Origin: Lachnospiraceae bacterium NE2001
GTDB taxonomy: Bacteria; Bacillota; Clostridia; Lachnospirales; Lachnospiraceae
Assembly: GCA_900110635.1 (NCBI GenBank)
Contig: FOEK01000001.1
Location: 1 to 64,000, forward strand
Direction: 5' to 3'
Length of the DNA: 64,000 nt
This document shows positions 43,451 through 50,850 of the stretch, piece after piece. Position 1 is the stretch's first letter. Each line of letters starts with the position of its first letter. The position numbers and the translations under genes are program-made. A model generated the notes under the pieces. That model had not been told where the DNA came from, ran no database searches, and saw only the letters and a program-made list of their open reading frames with translations.

Positions 43451-43487
43451 AAAATGTGCAGTGGGGACAGTCCCCATTGCACATTTT
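43451..43487. repeat. Palindromic repeat, family C, in the WYL leader
   Basis: Arms aaaatgtgcagtgggga (43451-43467) and tccccattgcacatttt (43471-43487), one mismatch. Lies 12 bases before the ribosome binding site of the WYL gene and would form a strong hairpin in its mRNA. Confidence 0.85.
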
Positions 43488-43508
43488 GATAAATGGGAGG
43501 TTGTTGTG

Positions 43509-45080
43509 ATGAAAAAAACAATGAAAGAAACAAAGAAAGATAATATAGAAGAAAAAACAACTAAAGAAAAAGATGGGAATGCTTCTGGTTCAAGCTATGC
43601 TCCAAGGGAGATGACGCTGACGCTGGTGTCTAATATTGTATTTATTTTAAAATGCTTTTCAACGCGTGAGCATCCCATGACTCGTGATGATATATTGCAT
43701 AAACTAAATATTATTGGAAATGTTGCAGCTTATGAATACCAAATAAAGAATAAGAGTAATATACATGAGATAAGTGATGATACACTCAAAGACAATCTGA
43801 AAAATATCATGTGTATAATGAATGAAACGCCCTTCAAGACATCACAAAAAAAATATACTGCTTATAATGATAAAATGGCGATAGAACAGATATGCAAAAA
43901 TCTGAAGAAAACCTTCATTTATACTTATGGTGGAGAAGTTAAGCTGGCTTCCAAAAAGAATCAGATCCAGCGATATTATTTTGAACCACTTCTTAAACAC
44001 AGCGACGTGTCAATGATCAATGGTGCCATCATTTCGAATCCTTATCTAACAGAGGATGAAAAGGATTATCTCACAACCCGCGTCAGGTTCCTTTCTTCTT
44101 TTGACGACATATTTATGCCAGAGTATTATCTGTCTTCCAATAATGCCGACAATTCAAATAAGTTTGCCAGTTCAAGTGGGGCTGATAATTCAAATGAATC
44201 TGACAGTTCAAATGAGTCTGACGAATTCAAGGATAACTTGAATATGAAAACTGATATACGGTTGTATGAGTATCTGGATGACGATAAGAATATTTTTACC
44301 AAAGAAAAAAAGCCTGACTCAATTATGCTGAGAAGGATCAACAAGCTTGACGAAGCCATTCGGACTAAAAAGAAGATTACATTTAAATATGGTGAATACC
44401 AGTACGACGAAAGCAGCAGGCGTCCTAAACTCATTCCAAAGACTGAATTAATTGAACAAGAAGATAAGAATGGAAATATAATAGAGAAGCAGCAGGATAA
44501 GGAATATAAGGTCGATCCGTATGCGCTCTGCTGGAATGGTGGCTTCTACTATCTTATCTGTAGGACTCGTCACGGCCTTACACATTTTCGCGTAGATAGA
44601 ATGATTGATTTACCTAAAATTTGTACAGATGATAAGGATAAATACACCAAACCACCAACTGAATTATCTAAATACTTTAAACAAACCGATCACGGCAGGC
44701 TTAAAGAGTTTGACGCTCTTAAGTACAGACGTACCTACCCTCTTATGTCAATATATAAGGAAAATGATACCGATACCTTCAAGTTTGAAACCAGCGCTCT
44801 GTCCATACTGGTGGACTACTTCGGCAACGACATACATTTAGAAAAAGTTTTTGAAGCAAGCACGGGCAATAATGGCAATCAAAAAACACCTAAATGTGAC
44901 ACGGACTATAATAACAAACCAAAACCTATATACCGTGCAACTATTAGAGGAGTGGATTGCGAAAGCGGCAAGCTCTTTGCTTTGCAGCAGCATTCACGCG
45001 TTCACTTAGTAGCCCCACCTAGGGCAGCTCGCGAAGTTCGCGAAACACTGCAACAATCCGCCAACTACACCCAGGTTTGA
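43509..45080 (+). CDS. WYL-domain transcriptional regulator
   Basis: The ATG at 43509 (MKKTMKETKKDN) has GGGAGG nine bases before it and is preferred to 43446; 523 residues. A winged-helix-like region at about residues 35-90 (LTLVSNIVFILKCFSTREHP, MTRDDILHKLN) is followed by a long middle part with a low-complexity Ser/Asn/Asp stretch (DNSNESDSSNESDEF). Residues about 270-400 form the WYL domain (KKKITFKYGEYQYD, KVDPYALCWNGGFYYLICR, THFRVDRM) and a WCX-like C-terminus follows. WYL proteins sense ligands, often nucleic acid or nucleotides, and regulate defence and stress genes. It is a plus-strand gene among minus-strand ones, flanked by co-regulated genes. Confidence 0.85.
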   Translation: MKKTMKETKKDNIEEKTTKEKDGNASGSSYAPREMTLTLVSNIVFILKCFSTREHPMTRDDILHKLNIIGNVAAYEYQIKNKSNIHEISDDTLKDNLKNIMCIMNETPFKTSQKKYTAYNDKMAIEQICKNLKKTFIYTYGGEVKLASKKNQIQRYYFEPLLKHSDVSMINGAIISNPYLTEDEKDYLTTRVRFLSSFDDIFMPEYYLSSNNADNSNKFASSSGADNSNESDSSNESDEFKDNLNMKTDIRLYEYLDDDKNIFTKEKKPDSIMLRRINKLDEAIRTKKKITFKYGEYQYDESSRRPKLIPKTELIEQEDKNGNIIEKQQDKEYKVDPYALCWNGGFYYLICRTRHGLTHFRVDRMIDLPKICTDDKDKYTKPPTELSKYFKQTDHGRLKEFDALKYRRTYPLMSIYKENDTDTFKFETSALSILVDYFGNDIHLEKVFEASTGNNGNQKTPKCDTDYNNKPKPIYRATIRGVDCESGKLFALQQHSRVHLVAPPRAAREVRETLQQSANYTQV

Positions 45081-45111
45081 CAAAGTACCAAGTAGAGACG
45101 GCACAAGACAG

Positions 45112-45153
45112 GAGAACCGTCCCCTGTCTTGGAGAGAACCGTCCCCTGTCTTG
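45112..45153. repeat. Family B palindrome arms in direct tandem
   Basis: gagaaccgtcccctgtcttg occurs at 45112-45131 and again at 45134-45153. Two same-strand arms follow each other without the complementary arm, between the convergent WYL and AAA+ genes. Confidence 0.85.
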
Positions 45154-45170
45154 TTTTCCTGTGACTAATG

Positions 45171-47048
45171 CTAGAAGCCGAAGTGGAAAGTTCTGGAGAG
45201 TCGTCCCGGCTCCTTCCTGAGGCTCTCGATAGTCTCCTGGATGTCCTTCTTGGTGATGGTATACGCCGACTTTGTGACTGGCTTTGTTGGATCGTAACGA
45301 TTTGCCACCTTCTTCAGGGCACTGTCAACAAAGTTCCGGGCCTCACGACCATTGCCAAATGTATCGCTCTTCGACCTCTCGTTGAAATAGCTGACGATCT
45401 CACGGTCTGCTGTATGGACCATGCTGAGGCCCTTCTCGTGGGCAATTCCGTGTATGATGCTGAGCATCTCCTCACCGCTGTAGGAGTCAAACACAACATA
45501 CGCACTGATACGGCTCTTGATACCTGGATTCGCACGAAGGAACTCCTCCATCTTATTATCGCGGTCAGATACATTTCCACCATATCCTGCAAATATAACC
45601 ACCTTGTCAGCACTGTGCTCCTCCAGCTCGATAGCAAGCTGAGCCAGCGCCTCCTGCGCGTAGGTATCCATCTCGCCATTGGTGCTGCTCGTAAGCGAGT
45701 ACGCCTCGTCAATAAGGATAATGTCATTCTTGTCGAAAAGCTCAGCTACCTTTGGTGCCGTCCAGCCCACAAACTGGCCCTTCAGTTCAGCACCAGTCAC
45801 CGAGATAAATCTGTCACGTCTCAGGATTCCGGCATTCTTCATCATCCGGCCCAACTCCTTTGCAACCGTGGTCTTCGCAGTTCCAGGTGCGCCAACAAAC
45901 ATATAGACATTGTGAAGCTCGCCCTTAATAACACCCTTCTTCAACATATCCTTGTAGAACCTCGTATACTGAACGATCCCTCGGACCTCCGACTTAACTC
46001 TGTCCAGACCGATCAGCTTGTCCAGCGAAGTACCGGATGCCTGCTCTGTCTTTGCAGGTGAAATGAGACCGAAACGCCTAAGTGTATCCAGCGAAATCTC
46101 TGTGGTCTCAGGCTCCAGATGCCTGATATACTTCAGCGTCTTCTCCATAGAAGTCATAGGATAAACCGGATCGAAGCTCACGATATTCTTCACAATCTCC
46201 TCAATATCCTCGGCCTTGTCAACCCTCATTCCATACTGGTCCAGCCAGGACTTAAAGAGCTCCACATCGTACTTCTCGATATCCGCATCGCTGGCAGTAA
46301 CATTTATCCTGTCTGCTGTATGATTCATAAGGAATCTGGCAAATGACACTCCCTCATTCCCCAGCTCCTCGGGATCAAAAAAGATCTCCTTGCTCTGCCT
46401 CTCGGACTCATCCTCCCTGATCACAAGATAGAACACGCGCCTGTTGGGGCCGAAATAATTGATGATCCTGTCGTCAAAGTCATTGAACCTCGAACCATAC
46501 CCAACCGTCTCATCCTTCACAATGATGATTGGAATGCTGGAAATATCCATCCAATAAGGAATCAGCCCGTCCTTATTCACCGGTGCCAGAAAACGCTGAT
46601 CACCCATGGAAAATGGAAGCATGGAATCCTTGTTTATCTGGGAGTTAGCCTCACTAAAAGGAACGATCGGGATCATCGTCCCCCCACCCAGATAATCCAG
46701 GATGTCCTCGTCATCGTCCATATCCCAGCCATCGTCCCACTCGTCATACTCGGTCTCATCGATGCTGCCATCCTCATCTACCAGGGACATACGGTAATCC
46801 TCATTTGCCATTGCATTCATATAAGTAATGGCAACCAGACCCTCCTCCTCATTGTTCGCCTCAATCACAACACAGCGCTCCAGCTTCTTCAGCAGCACAT
46901 TCTCGCACTCCTTGAAAAACGACGCCCCCGCCTTCATATCCGAGTGAAATGTATCCTTTCCGAAAATCGCCGGTGTCCTAAGAATCCTGTAATTCTCACC
47001 ATTACCCGTCTTGCCTGTAAGCACATCCGCCTTCTTAACTGTAATCAT
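45171..47048 (-). CDS. CbbX/SpoVK-type AAA+ ATPase
   Basis: A 625-residue protein. Residues 1-335 are an unrecognised N-terminal region with an acidic stretch near 100-115 (DETEYDEWDDGWDMDDDEDI). Residues about 340-600 are one AAA+ module: KLIGLDRVKSEVRG, Walker A GAPGTAKTT, Walker B ILIDEAYSLTSS, SRISAYVVF and the FGNGREARNFVD motif of CbbX/SpoVK. It ends RTFHFGF, like the tail of the tandem-AAA protein at 26524. AGGAGG precedes the start. The shared operator links it to the WYL regulator and the 42469 protein. Client unknown. Confidence 0.88.
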   Translation of the reverse strand: MITVKKADVLTGKTGNGENYRILRTPAIFGKDTFHSDMKAGASFFKECENVLLKKLERCVVIEANNEEEGLVAITYMNAMANEDYRMSLVDEDGSIDETEYDEWDDGWDMDDDEDILDYLGGGTMIPIVPFSEANSQINKDSMLPFSMGDQRFLAPVNKDGLIPYWMDISSIPIIIVKDETVGYGSRFNDFDDRIINYFGPNRRVFYLVIREDESERQSKEIFFDPEELGNEGVSFARFLMNHTADRINVTASDADIEKYDVELFKSWLDQYGMRVDKAEDIEEIVKNIVSFDPVYPMTSMEKTLKYIRHLEPETTEISLDTLRRFGLISPAKTEQASGTSLDKLIGLDRVKSEVRGIVQYTRFYKDMLKKGVIKGELHNVYMFVGAPGTAKTTVAKELGRMMKNAGILRRDRFISVTGAELKGQFVGWTAPKVAELFDKNDIILIDEAYSLTSSTNGEMDTYAQEALAQLAIELEEHSADKVVIFAGYGGNVSDRDNKMEEFLRANPGIKSRISAYVVFDSYSGEEMLSIIHGIAHEKGLSMVHTADREIVSYFNERSKSDTFGNGREARNFVDSALKKVANRYDPTKPVTKSAYTITKKDIQETIESLRKEPGRLSRTFHFGF

Positions 47049-47109
47049 AAAAAAACCTCCTGTCTTGTTCTATCTTGCTTTGAGTATACAACAGGAGGTT
47101 TCAACAATA

Positions 47110-47124
47110 GGGGAATATATCCCC
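47110..47124. promoter_or_regulatory. Candidate WYL operator, site 2
   Basis: ggggaatatatcccc then cctatcc, 62 bases upstream of the AAA+ start. Closely similar to 43416-43429 and its flank. Confidence 0.7.
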
Positions 47125-47158
47125 CTATCCATATAAAAAACTGATTTTGTTATAAAAA

Positions 47159-47178
47159 TTGTTACAAGGACGTAACAA
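47159..47178. repeat. Family A palindrome over the cca stop codon
   Basis: ttgttac (47159-47165) and gtaacaa (47172-47178) around aaggac. It encodes the last residues of Cca (VVTSL) and supplies its stop codon. Confidence 0.75.
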
Positions 47179-48502
47179 CCTGGATTAATTGTTCTTTGGT
47201 GTTGAGGGTTGGATCCTCTAGCACTTTGTCCAGCAGGTCATTCAGGATGCGTCCCATTTCAGGGCCTGGCTGTATGCCCAGCGTCTTTAGATCAGCGCCA
47301 CCAATTGCAAGATCCTTCAGGGTAAGGGCATTTCCCTCAGCAATTATCTCATCGTGACTTTGTATCAGTTCCTCAAGAACCATTGCCTTCCAGTCAGCCA
47401 GGTAGTCGCTCTGGCCCGCCATATCAGCCCGTCGAATGGCTACGAAGCTGTCAAAATACTGCGCTCCCATTTTACTGAGCATCCTACGAAGGGATTTCTT
47501 AGTAGTCGTTCCAGAGATTCCATAATCGTGCCAATATACAATCTTCTTCACGTCACGAATAGTGTCGTTATCCATCTTGAGGCGTCTCAGGATCGGCTCC
47601 ACCATCTCTTCACTGCGAACAGCATGGCCTTTGAAATGATCCACTCCGCCTTCATCTGTGGTCTTGCAGTCCGGCTTTCCGATGTCGTGCAGCAGAGCCG
47701 CATAACGCATCACCTTCGTAGCTGGTACATTTTTAATCACCTCTACTGTGTGGCGCCCAACATCAAACTTATGAAATGGGCTGTTCTGCGGAGTTTCCAT
47801 CATGCGGTCAAACTCTGGAAGAACCTCCCTGGTGATCCCTAGCTCATACATATCGATTATTTTCTCAGGATACGGCGAAAGTAACAGCTTGGTCAGCTCA
47901 GTCTCAATTCGTTCAGCACTGACATTTGCCAGCTCAGGTGCATGCTTTGCCGCAGCCTTGCGAGTTTTTTCTTCTATTGTAAATCCCAGCTGAGCCGCAA
48001 ATCTCACAGCTCTCATAATCCTCAGCGCATCCTCATCGAAGCGGTCATCCGGCTCGCCAACACAGCGGATCACGCCGTTTTCCAGGTCGCCAAGCCCGCC
48101 GTAAAGATCCACCACTCCTGACTCATCATTATAGGCCATTGCATTTATGGTAAAATCTCTTCTAAGAAGATCCTCGCTGAGTTCCCTGGTAAATGTCACT
48201 CCGTCCGGCCGCCTGTGGTCGGTGTACTCCCCGTCAATACGGAAGGTCGTCACCTCATAGCCTTCATTTTTCAGCATTACAGTAACCGTACCGTGCTTCA
48301 GACCCGTGTCCACTGTGCGCCTGAAAATGTCCTTTACCTCGTAAGGCGTCGCCGAGGTCGTAATATCCCAGTCATTTGGTTTTCTCTGTAAAATGCTATC
48401 TCTGACGCAGCCTCCCACAGCGTAGGCCTCGAACCCCGCCTCGTTCAGCTTTTCTATTATAAGCCTCACATCCTGAGGCATTTCAATCTTAATATCTTTC
48501 AT
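47162..48502 (-). CDS. cca: CCA tRNA nucleotidyltransferase with HD domain
   Basis: A 446-residue class II nucleotidyltransferase: AYAVGGCVRDSILQRKPNDW (catalytic GG and DxD), DITTSATPYEV, GTVTVMLKNEGYEVTTFR, LLRRDFTINAMAYN, EDALRIMRAVRFAAQLGF and the RxxxE-type segment. The C-terminal half contains an HD phosphohydrolase motif (YAALLHDIGKPDCKT, then HFKGHAVRSEEM). The enzyme adds or repairs the CCA end of tRNAs. Its C-terminal residues lie in a palindromic repeat. Confidence 0.95.
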   Translation of the reverse strand: MKDIKIEMPQDVRLIIEKLNEAGFEAYAVGGCVRDSILQRKPNDWDITTSATPYEVKDIFRRTVDTGLKHGTVTVMLKNEGYEVTTFRIDGEYTDHRRPDGVTFTRELSEDLLRRDFTINAMAYNDESGVVDLYGGLGDLENGVIRCVGEPDDRFDEDALRIMRAVRFAAQLGFTIEEKTRKAAAKHAPELANVSAERIETELTKLLLSPYPEKIIDMYELGITREVLPEFDRMMETPQNSPFHKFDVGRHTVEVIKNVPATKVMRYAALLHDIGKPDCKTTDEGGVDHFKGHAVRSEEMVEPILRRLKMDNDTIRDVKKIVYWHDYGISGTTTKKSLRRMLSKMGAQYFDSFVAIRRADMAGQSDYLADWKAMVLEELIQSHDEIIAEGNALTLKDLAIGGADLKTLGIQPGPEMGRILNDLLDKVLEDPTLNTKEQLIQVVTSL

Positions 48503-48803
48503 CCTACTGCCTAAATATCTCCCATTCTACAGCCTTAAAGACTATCATTTTTTAATCTTCCTGACTATTATTCGATCTTTATTTCTATTAATCTCTGGTC
48601 TTCATAAATTATCTCATTGATTAGCATCTACATAGTAACAAACGCCGCACCTTTTTTCAATCGCCTGGTGGGCTAATCACCAACTGGGGACGGTTCTCAA
48701 ATGATGTCAGCTGTTACGCCCCCGTGACAACATTTGGCGAAAAAATGTGGCAAACAGCCCCAGGCCATCTGCCACATTAACCCCTGTATCAAAAAAGATA
48801 CTA
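48503..48803. other. 301-base intergenic region made largely of palindromic repeats
   Basis: Between cca and the ABC ATPase gene. From 48686 it holds a family B half (ggggacggttctc 48686-48698), a family A palindrome (48700-48734) and a family E palindrome (48744-48778), in direct succession. The remaining 48503-48680 is AT-rich and should contain the cca promoter; I see no gene there. Confidence 0.75.
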
Positions 48804-49958
48804 TTATTCTTTTGAAATGACAATCTTGCCGTCTACGATGTCGATCTTAACTCGGTTAGAGTCGATACCGACTGCCTCTCGCATTTCAGCGGATAGTCGA
48901 ACTCGGCCGGCTTTATCAAGAATTGAGAATTCTTCGTGGGAGTCGTTTTCTGAGGAGGAAACTCCCGTTCCGGCACCGAGTCCAGCATTTGCGGCCTCAC
49001 CTGCTCCAGGTGCAATACCTTCCTTGAGCATAGTTTCTCCCGCTTCAATCTTGCGACGATATTCATCTTTAAGGATACGCTCCGAGCTTATCTTTCCGTC
49101 CGATATCATAACGACACGGTCAACTCGGTCAGCCAGACTTATGTCGTGCGTAACAATTATTATAGTAATTCCAAGCTTTCTATTGATGTCACGGAAAAGA
49201 TCCTGCAGCATAATAGATGTCTTTCGATCAACCGCACCAGTTGGCTCATCCATCAGCAGAAGCTCTGGCTCATTTACCAGTGCCGTTGCAATGGCAACTC
49301 TCTGCTGCTCACCACCTGATAGCATAGTTGGAAATGCTTTCTCTTTGTGTGCAAGTCCTACGGCATCAAGCATTTTCATAGCGCGGTCGTGCTTTTCTTT
49401 CTTTGTAAGACCTGTGAAAAGCAGAGGCATTTCAACATTTTCCACAACAGTCAGATAATTTAGAAGATTGTCTGTATTCTTCTGCCATACGAAACCAATG
49501 TGGTCACTGCGGAACTTGGCCAGCTCCTTCTCTGAGAGCTCGGCAATATTCACGCCATCGTATGCCACGAAACCAGCGCTAGGTTTATCCAGAGCACCAA
49601 GCATATTCAAAAGCGTGGACTTTCCACTACCAGATTTTCCAATGATTGCGGTGAGCTCGCCACGCTGGATCTCAAGATCAAGACCTTGAAGGGCCATAAC
49701 CTCGATTCCCTCGGACTTGAAAATGCGGACGAGGCTGTCACATTTAATGTATGGAACGTTCTCGTCTGTGTCGCCTGTTGAGCTTCCCTCATCAACTGGG
49801 CTGCCTTCCGCGGCAGGACCATCTCCAACTTCTGGGCCGCCCACAACTGCAGGTCCGTCTCCTGCTACTGAATTTTCTCCCATAACAATAATCTCTGGAG
49901 CCTGGCTTCCTTCTACCGGAGTATTATCTTCAGTTTTCTTCTTGCCAAATAATTTCAT
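48804..49958 (-). CDS. ABC transporter ATPase with C-terminal AbrB/MazE-like domain
   Basis: A 384-residue protein. Residues 1-70 are a low-complexity Gly/Pro/Asp-rich extension (GDGPAVVGGPEVGDGPAAEG). Residues about 72-295 are a LolD/MacB-type ATPase: IGKSGSGKSTLLN, Q-loop, MLSGGEQQRVAIA, LLLMDEPTGAVD and IIIVTHDISLAD. After another Gly/Ala-rich linker, residues 344-384 (FSILDKAGRVRLSAEMREAV, then KIDIVDGKIVISKE) are a swapped-hairpin AbrB/SpoVT-type DNA-binding-like domain. The fusion is unusual: it may dimerise the ATPase or let it act on DNA. Last gene of the export operon. Confidence 0.88.
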   Translation of the reverse strand: MKLFGKKKTEDNTPVEGSQAPEIIVMGENSVAGDGPAVVGGPEVGDGPAAEGSPVDEGSSTGDTDENVPYIKCDSLVRIFKSEGIEVMALQGLDLEIQRGELTAIIGKSGSGKSTLLNMLGALDKPSAGFVAYDGVNIAELSEKELAKFRSDHIGFVWQKNTDNLLNYLTVVENVEMPLLFTGLTKKEKHDRAMKMLDAVGLAHKEKAFPTMLSGGEQQRVAIATALVNEPELLLMDEPTGAVDRKTSIMLQDLFRDINRKLGITIIIVTHDISLADRVDRVVMISDGKISSERILKDEYRRKIEAGETMLKEGIAPGAGEAANAGLGAGTGVSSSENDSHEEFSILDKAGRVRLSAEMREAVGIDSNRVKIDIVDGKIVISKE

Positions 49959-49974
49959 ATATAGACCTTTTCAT

Positions 49975-50020
49975 CTGGTCCCTTCGATTTGCTCGTTTTA
50001 TGCAATATTGAAGGGACCAG
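49975..50020. repeat. Inverted repeat between the two ABC ATPase genes
   Basis: ctggtcccttc (49975-49985) and gaagggaccag (50010-50020), 11-bp perfect arms, 24-base loop. Confidence 0.8.
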
Positions 50021-50070
50021 GCATTTTATACATTTTACAAGACGTCTCAAACATCTCATCAATAGCTTAT

Positions 50071-50793
50071 TTACAGCTGTATCAATACATCGGCCAGCTC
50101 GGAAAGTCGAATATCGTGGGTTGTCATGATAACTGTCAGATTCTCTGTTCTCGTCATATTCTTAAAAAGCTCTGCGATGTAGATACCCGTTGTGGTATCC
50201 AGCGCTCCAGTTGGCTCATCAGCGAAAAGAATGGTCGGCCTGTGAGCCATAGCACGAGCGATTGCTATACGCTGGCGCTCACCACCTGATAGCTCAGCAG
50301 GAAAATGCTTTGCTCTGTCTGCAAGTCCAACCTTTTCCAGGACCTCCTGAATTCTTTCATCTCGATTTCCTTCAAAGTTAGCTGTACGAAGGCCAAAGTC
50401 AACATTTTCATAAGCTGTCATAACTGGGATCAGCGCAACAGACTGGAAGACAAAGCCAATATTGTAACGCCTGAACTTCTCCTTATCGCCGACACTCATC
50501 TGCGAGTAGCTGATCTCTGGAGAACCATCACCAGCATTATAGAAAATATCGCCAGCGGTTACATCATCAAGCGTACTGAGAAGATTCATAAATGTGGTCT
50601 TTCCGGAACCGGATCTACCCATCAGCATAATAAGGCGGCCCTTCGGAAAGTCATAGTTCACGTGATCAAGAACTGTCAGTGTTTCGCCACTTCCAAGAGG
50701 ATATGCCTTAACCAGGTCTCGGGCAGTCAGTATATTTTCAGGCATTGGTTCGCTCGTCTTTATATTTGGTTGTGCCATATTTACATTATCCAT
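50071..50793 (-). CDS. ABC transporter ATP-binding protein (LolD/MacB type)
   Basis: A 240-residue ATPase: LMGRSGSGKTTFMNLL (Walker A), IGFVFQSVALIPVMTAYENV (Q-loop), ELSGGERQRIAIARAM (signature), ILFADEPTGALDT (Walker B) and VIMTTHDIRLSELAD (H-loop). It belongs to the MacB/LolD/FtsE group that powers FtsX-type permeases, such as the one encoded just upstream. TAGGAATA precedes the start. With the second ATPase at 48804 the system has two different nucleotide-binding subunits for one large permease, which suggests a heterodimer. Confidence 0.93.
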   Translation of the reverse strand: MDNVNMAQPNIKTSEPMPENILTARDLVKAYPLGSGETLTVLDHVNYDFPKGRLIMLMGRSGSGKTTFMNLLSTLDDVTAGDIFYNAGDGSPEISYSQMSVGDKEKFRRYNIGFVFQSVALIPVMTAYENVDFGLRTANFEGNRDERIQEVLEKVGLADRAKHFPAELSGGERQRIAIARAMAHRPTILFADEPTGALDTTTGIYIAELFKNMTRTENLTVIMTTHDIRLSELADVLIQL

Positions 50794-50816
50794 TTTATAT
50801 TCCTATAATTACTTCT

Positions 50817-50849
50817 ATGTGCGAGTGGGGTCTGTCCCCACTCGCACAT
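50817..50849. repeat. Palindromic repeat, family C variant
   Basis: atgtgcgagtgggg (50817-50830) and ccccactcgcacat (50836-50849), perfect 14-bp arms, 5-base loop, between the ATPase and permease genes. Confidence 0.88.
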
Positions 50850-50850
50850 T

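Noticed and set aside
45168-46061. Plus-strand open frame of 297 codons
   Set aside because: Antisense to the AAA+ module at 45171-47048, whose Walker motifs are intact.
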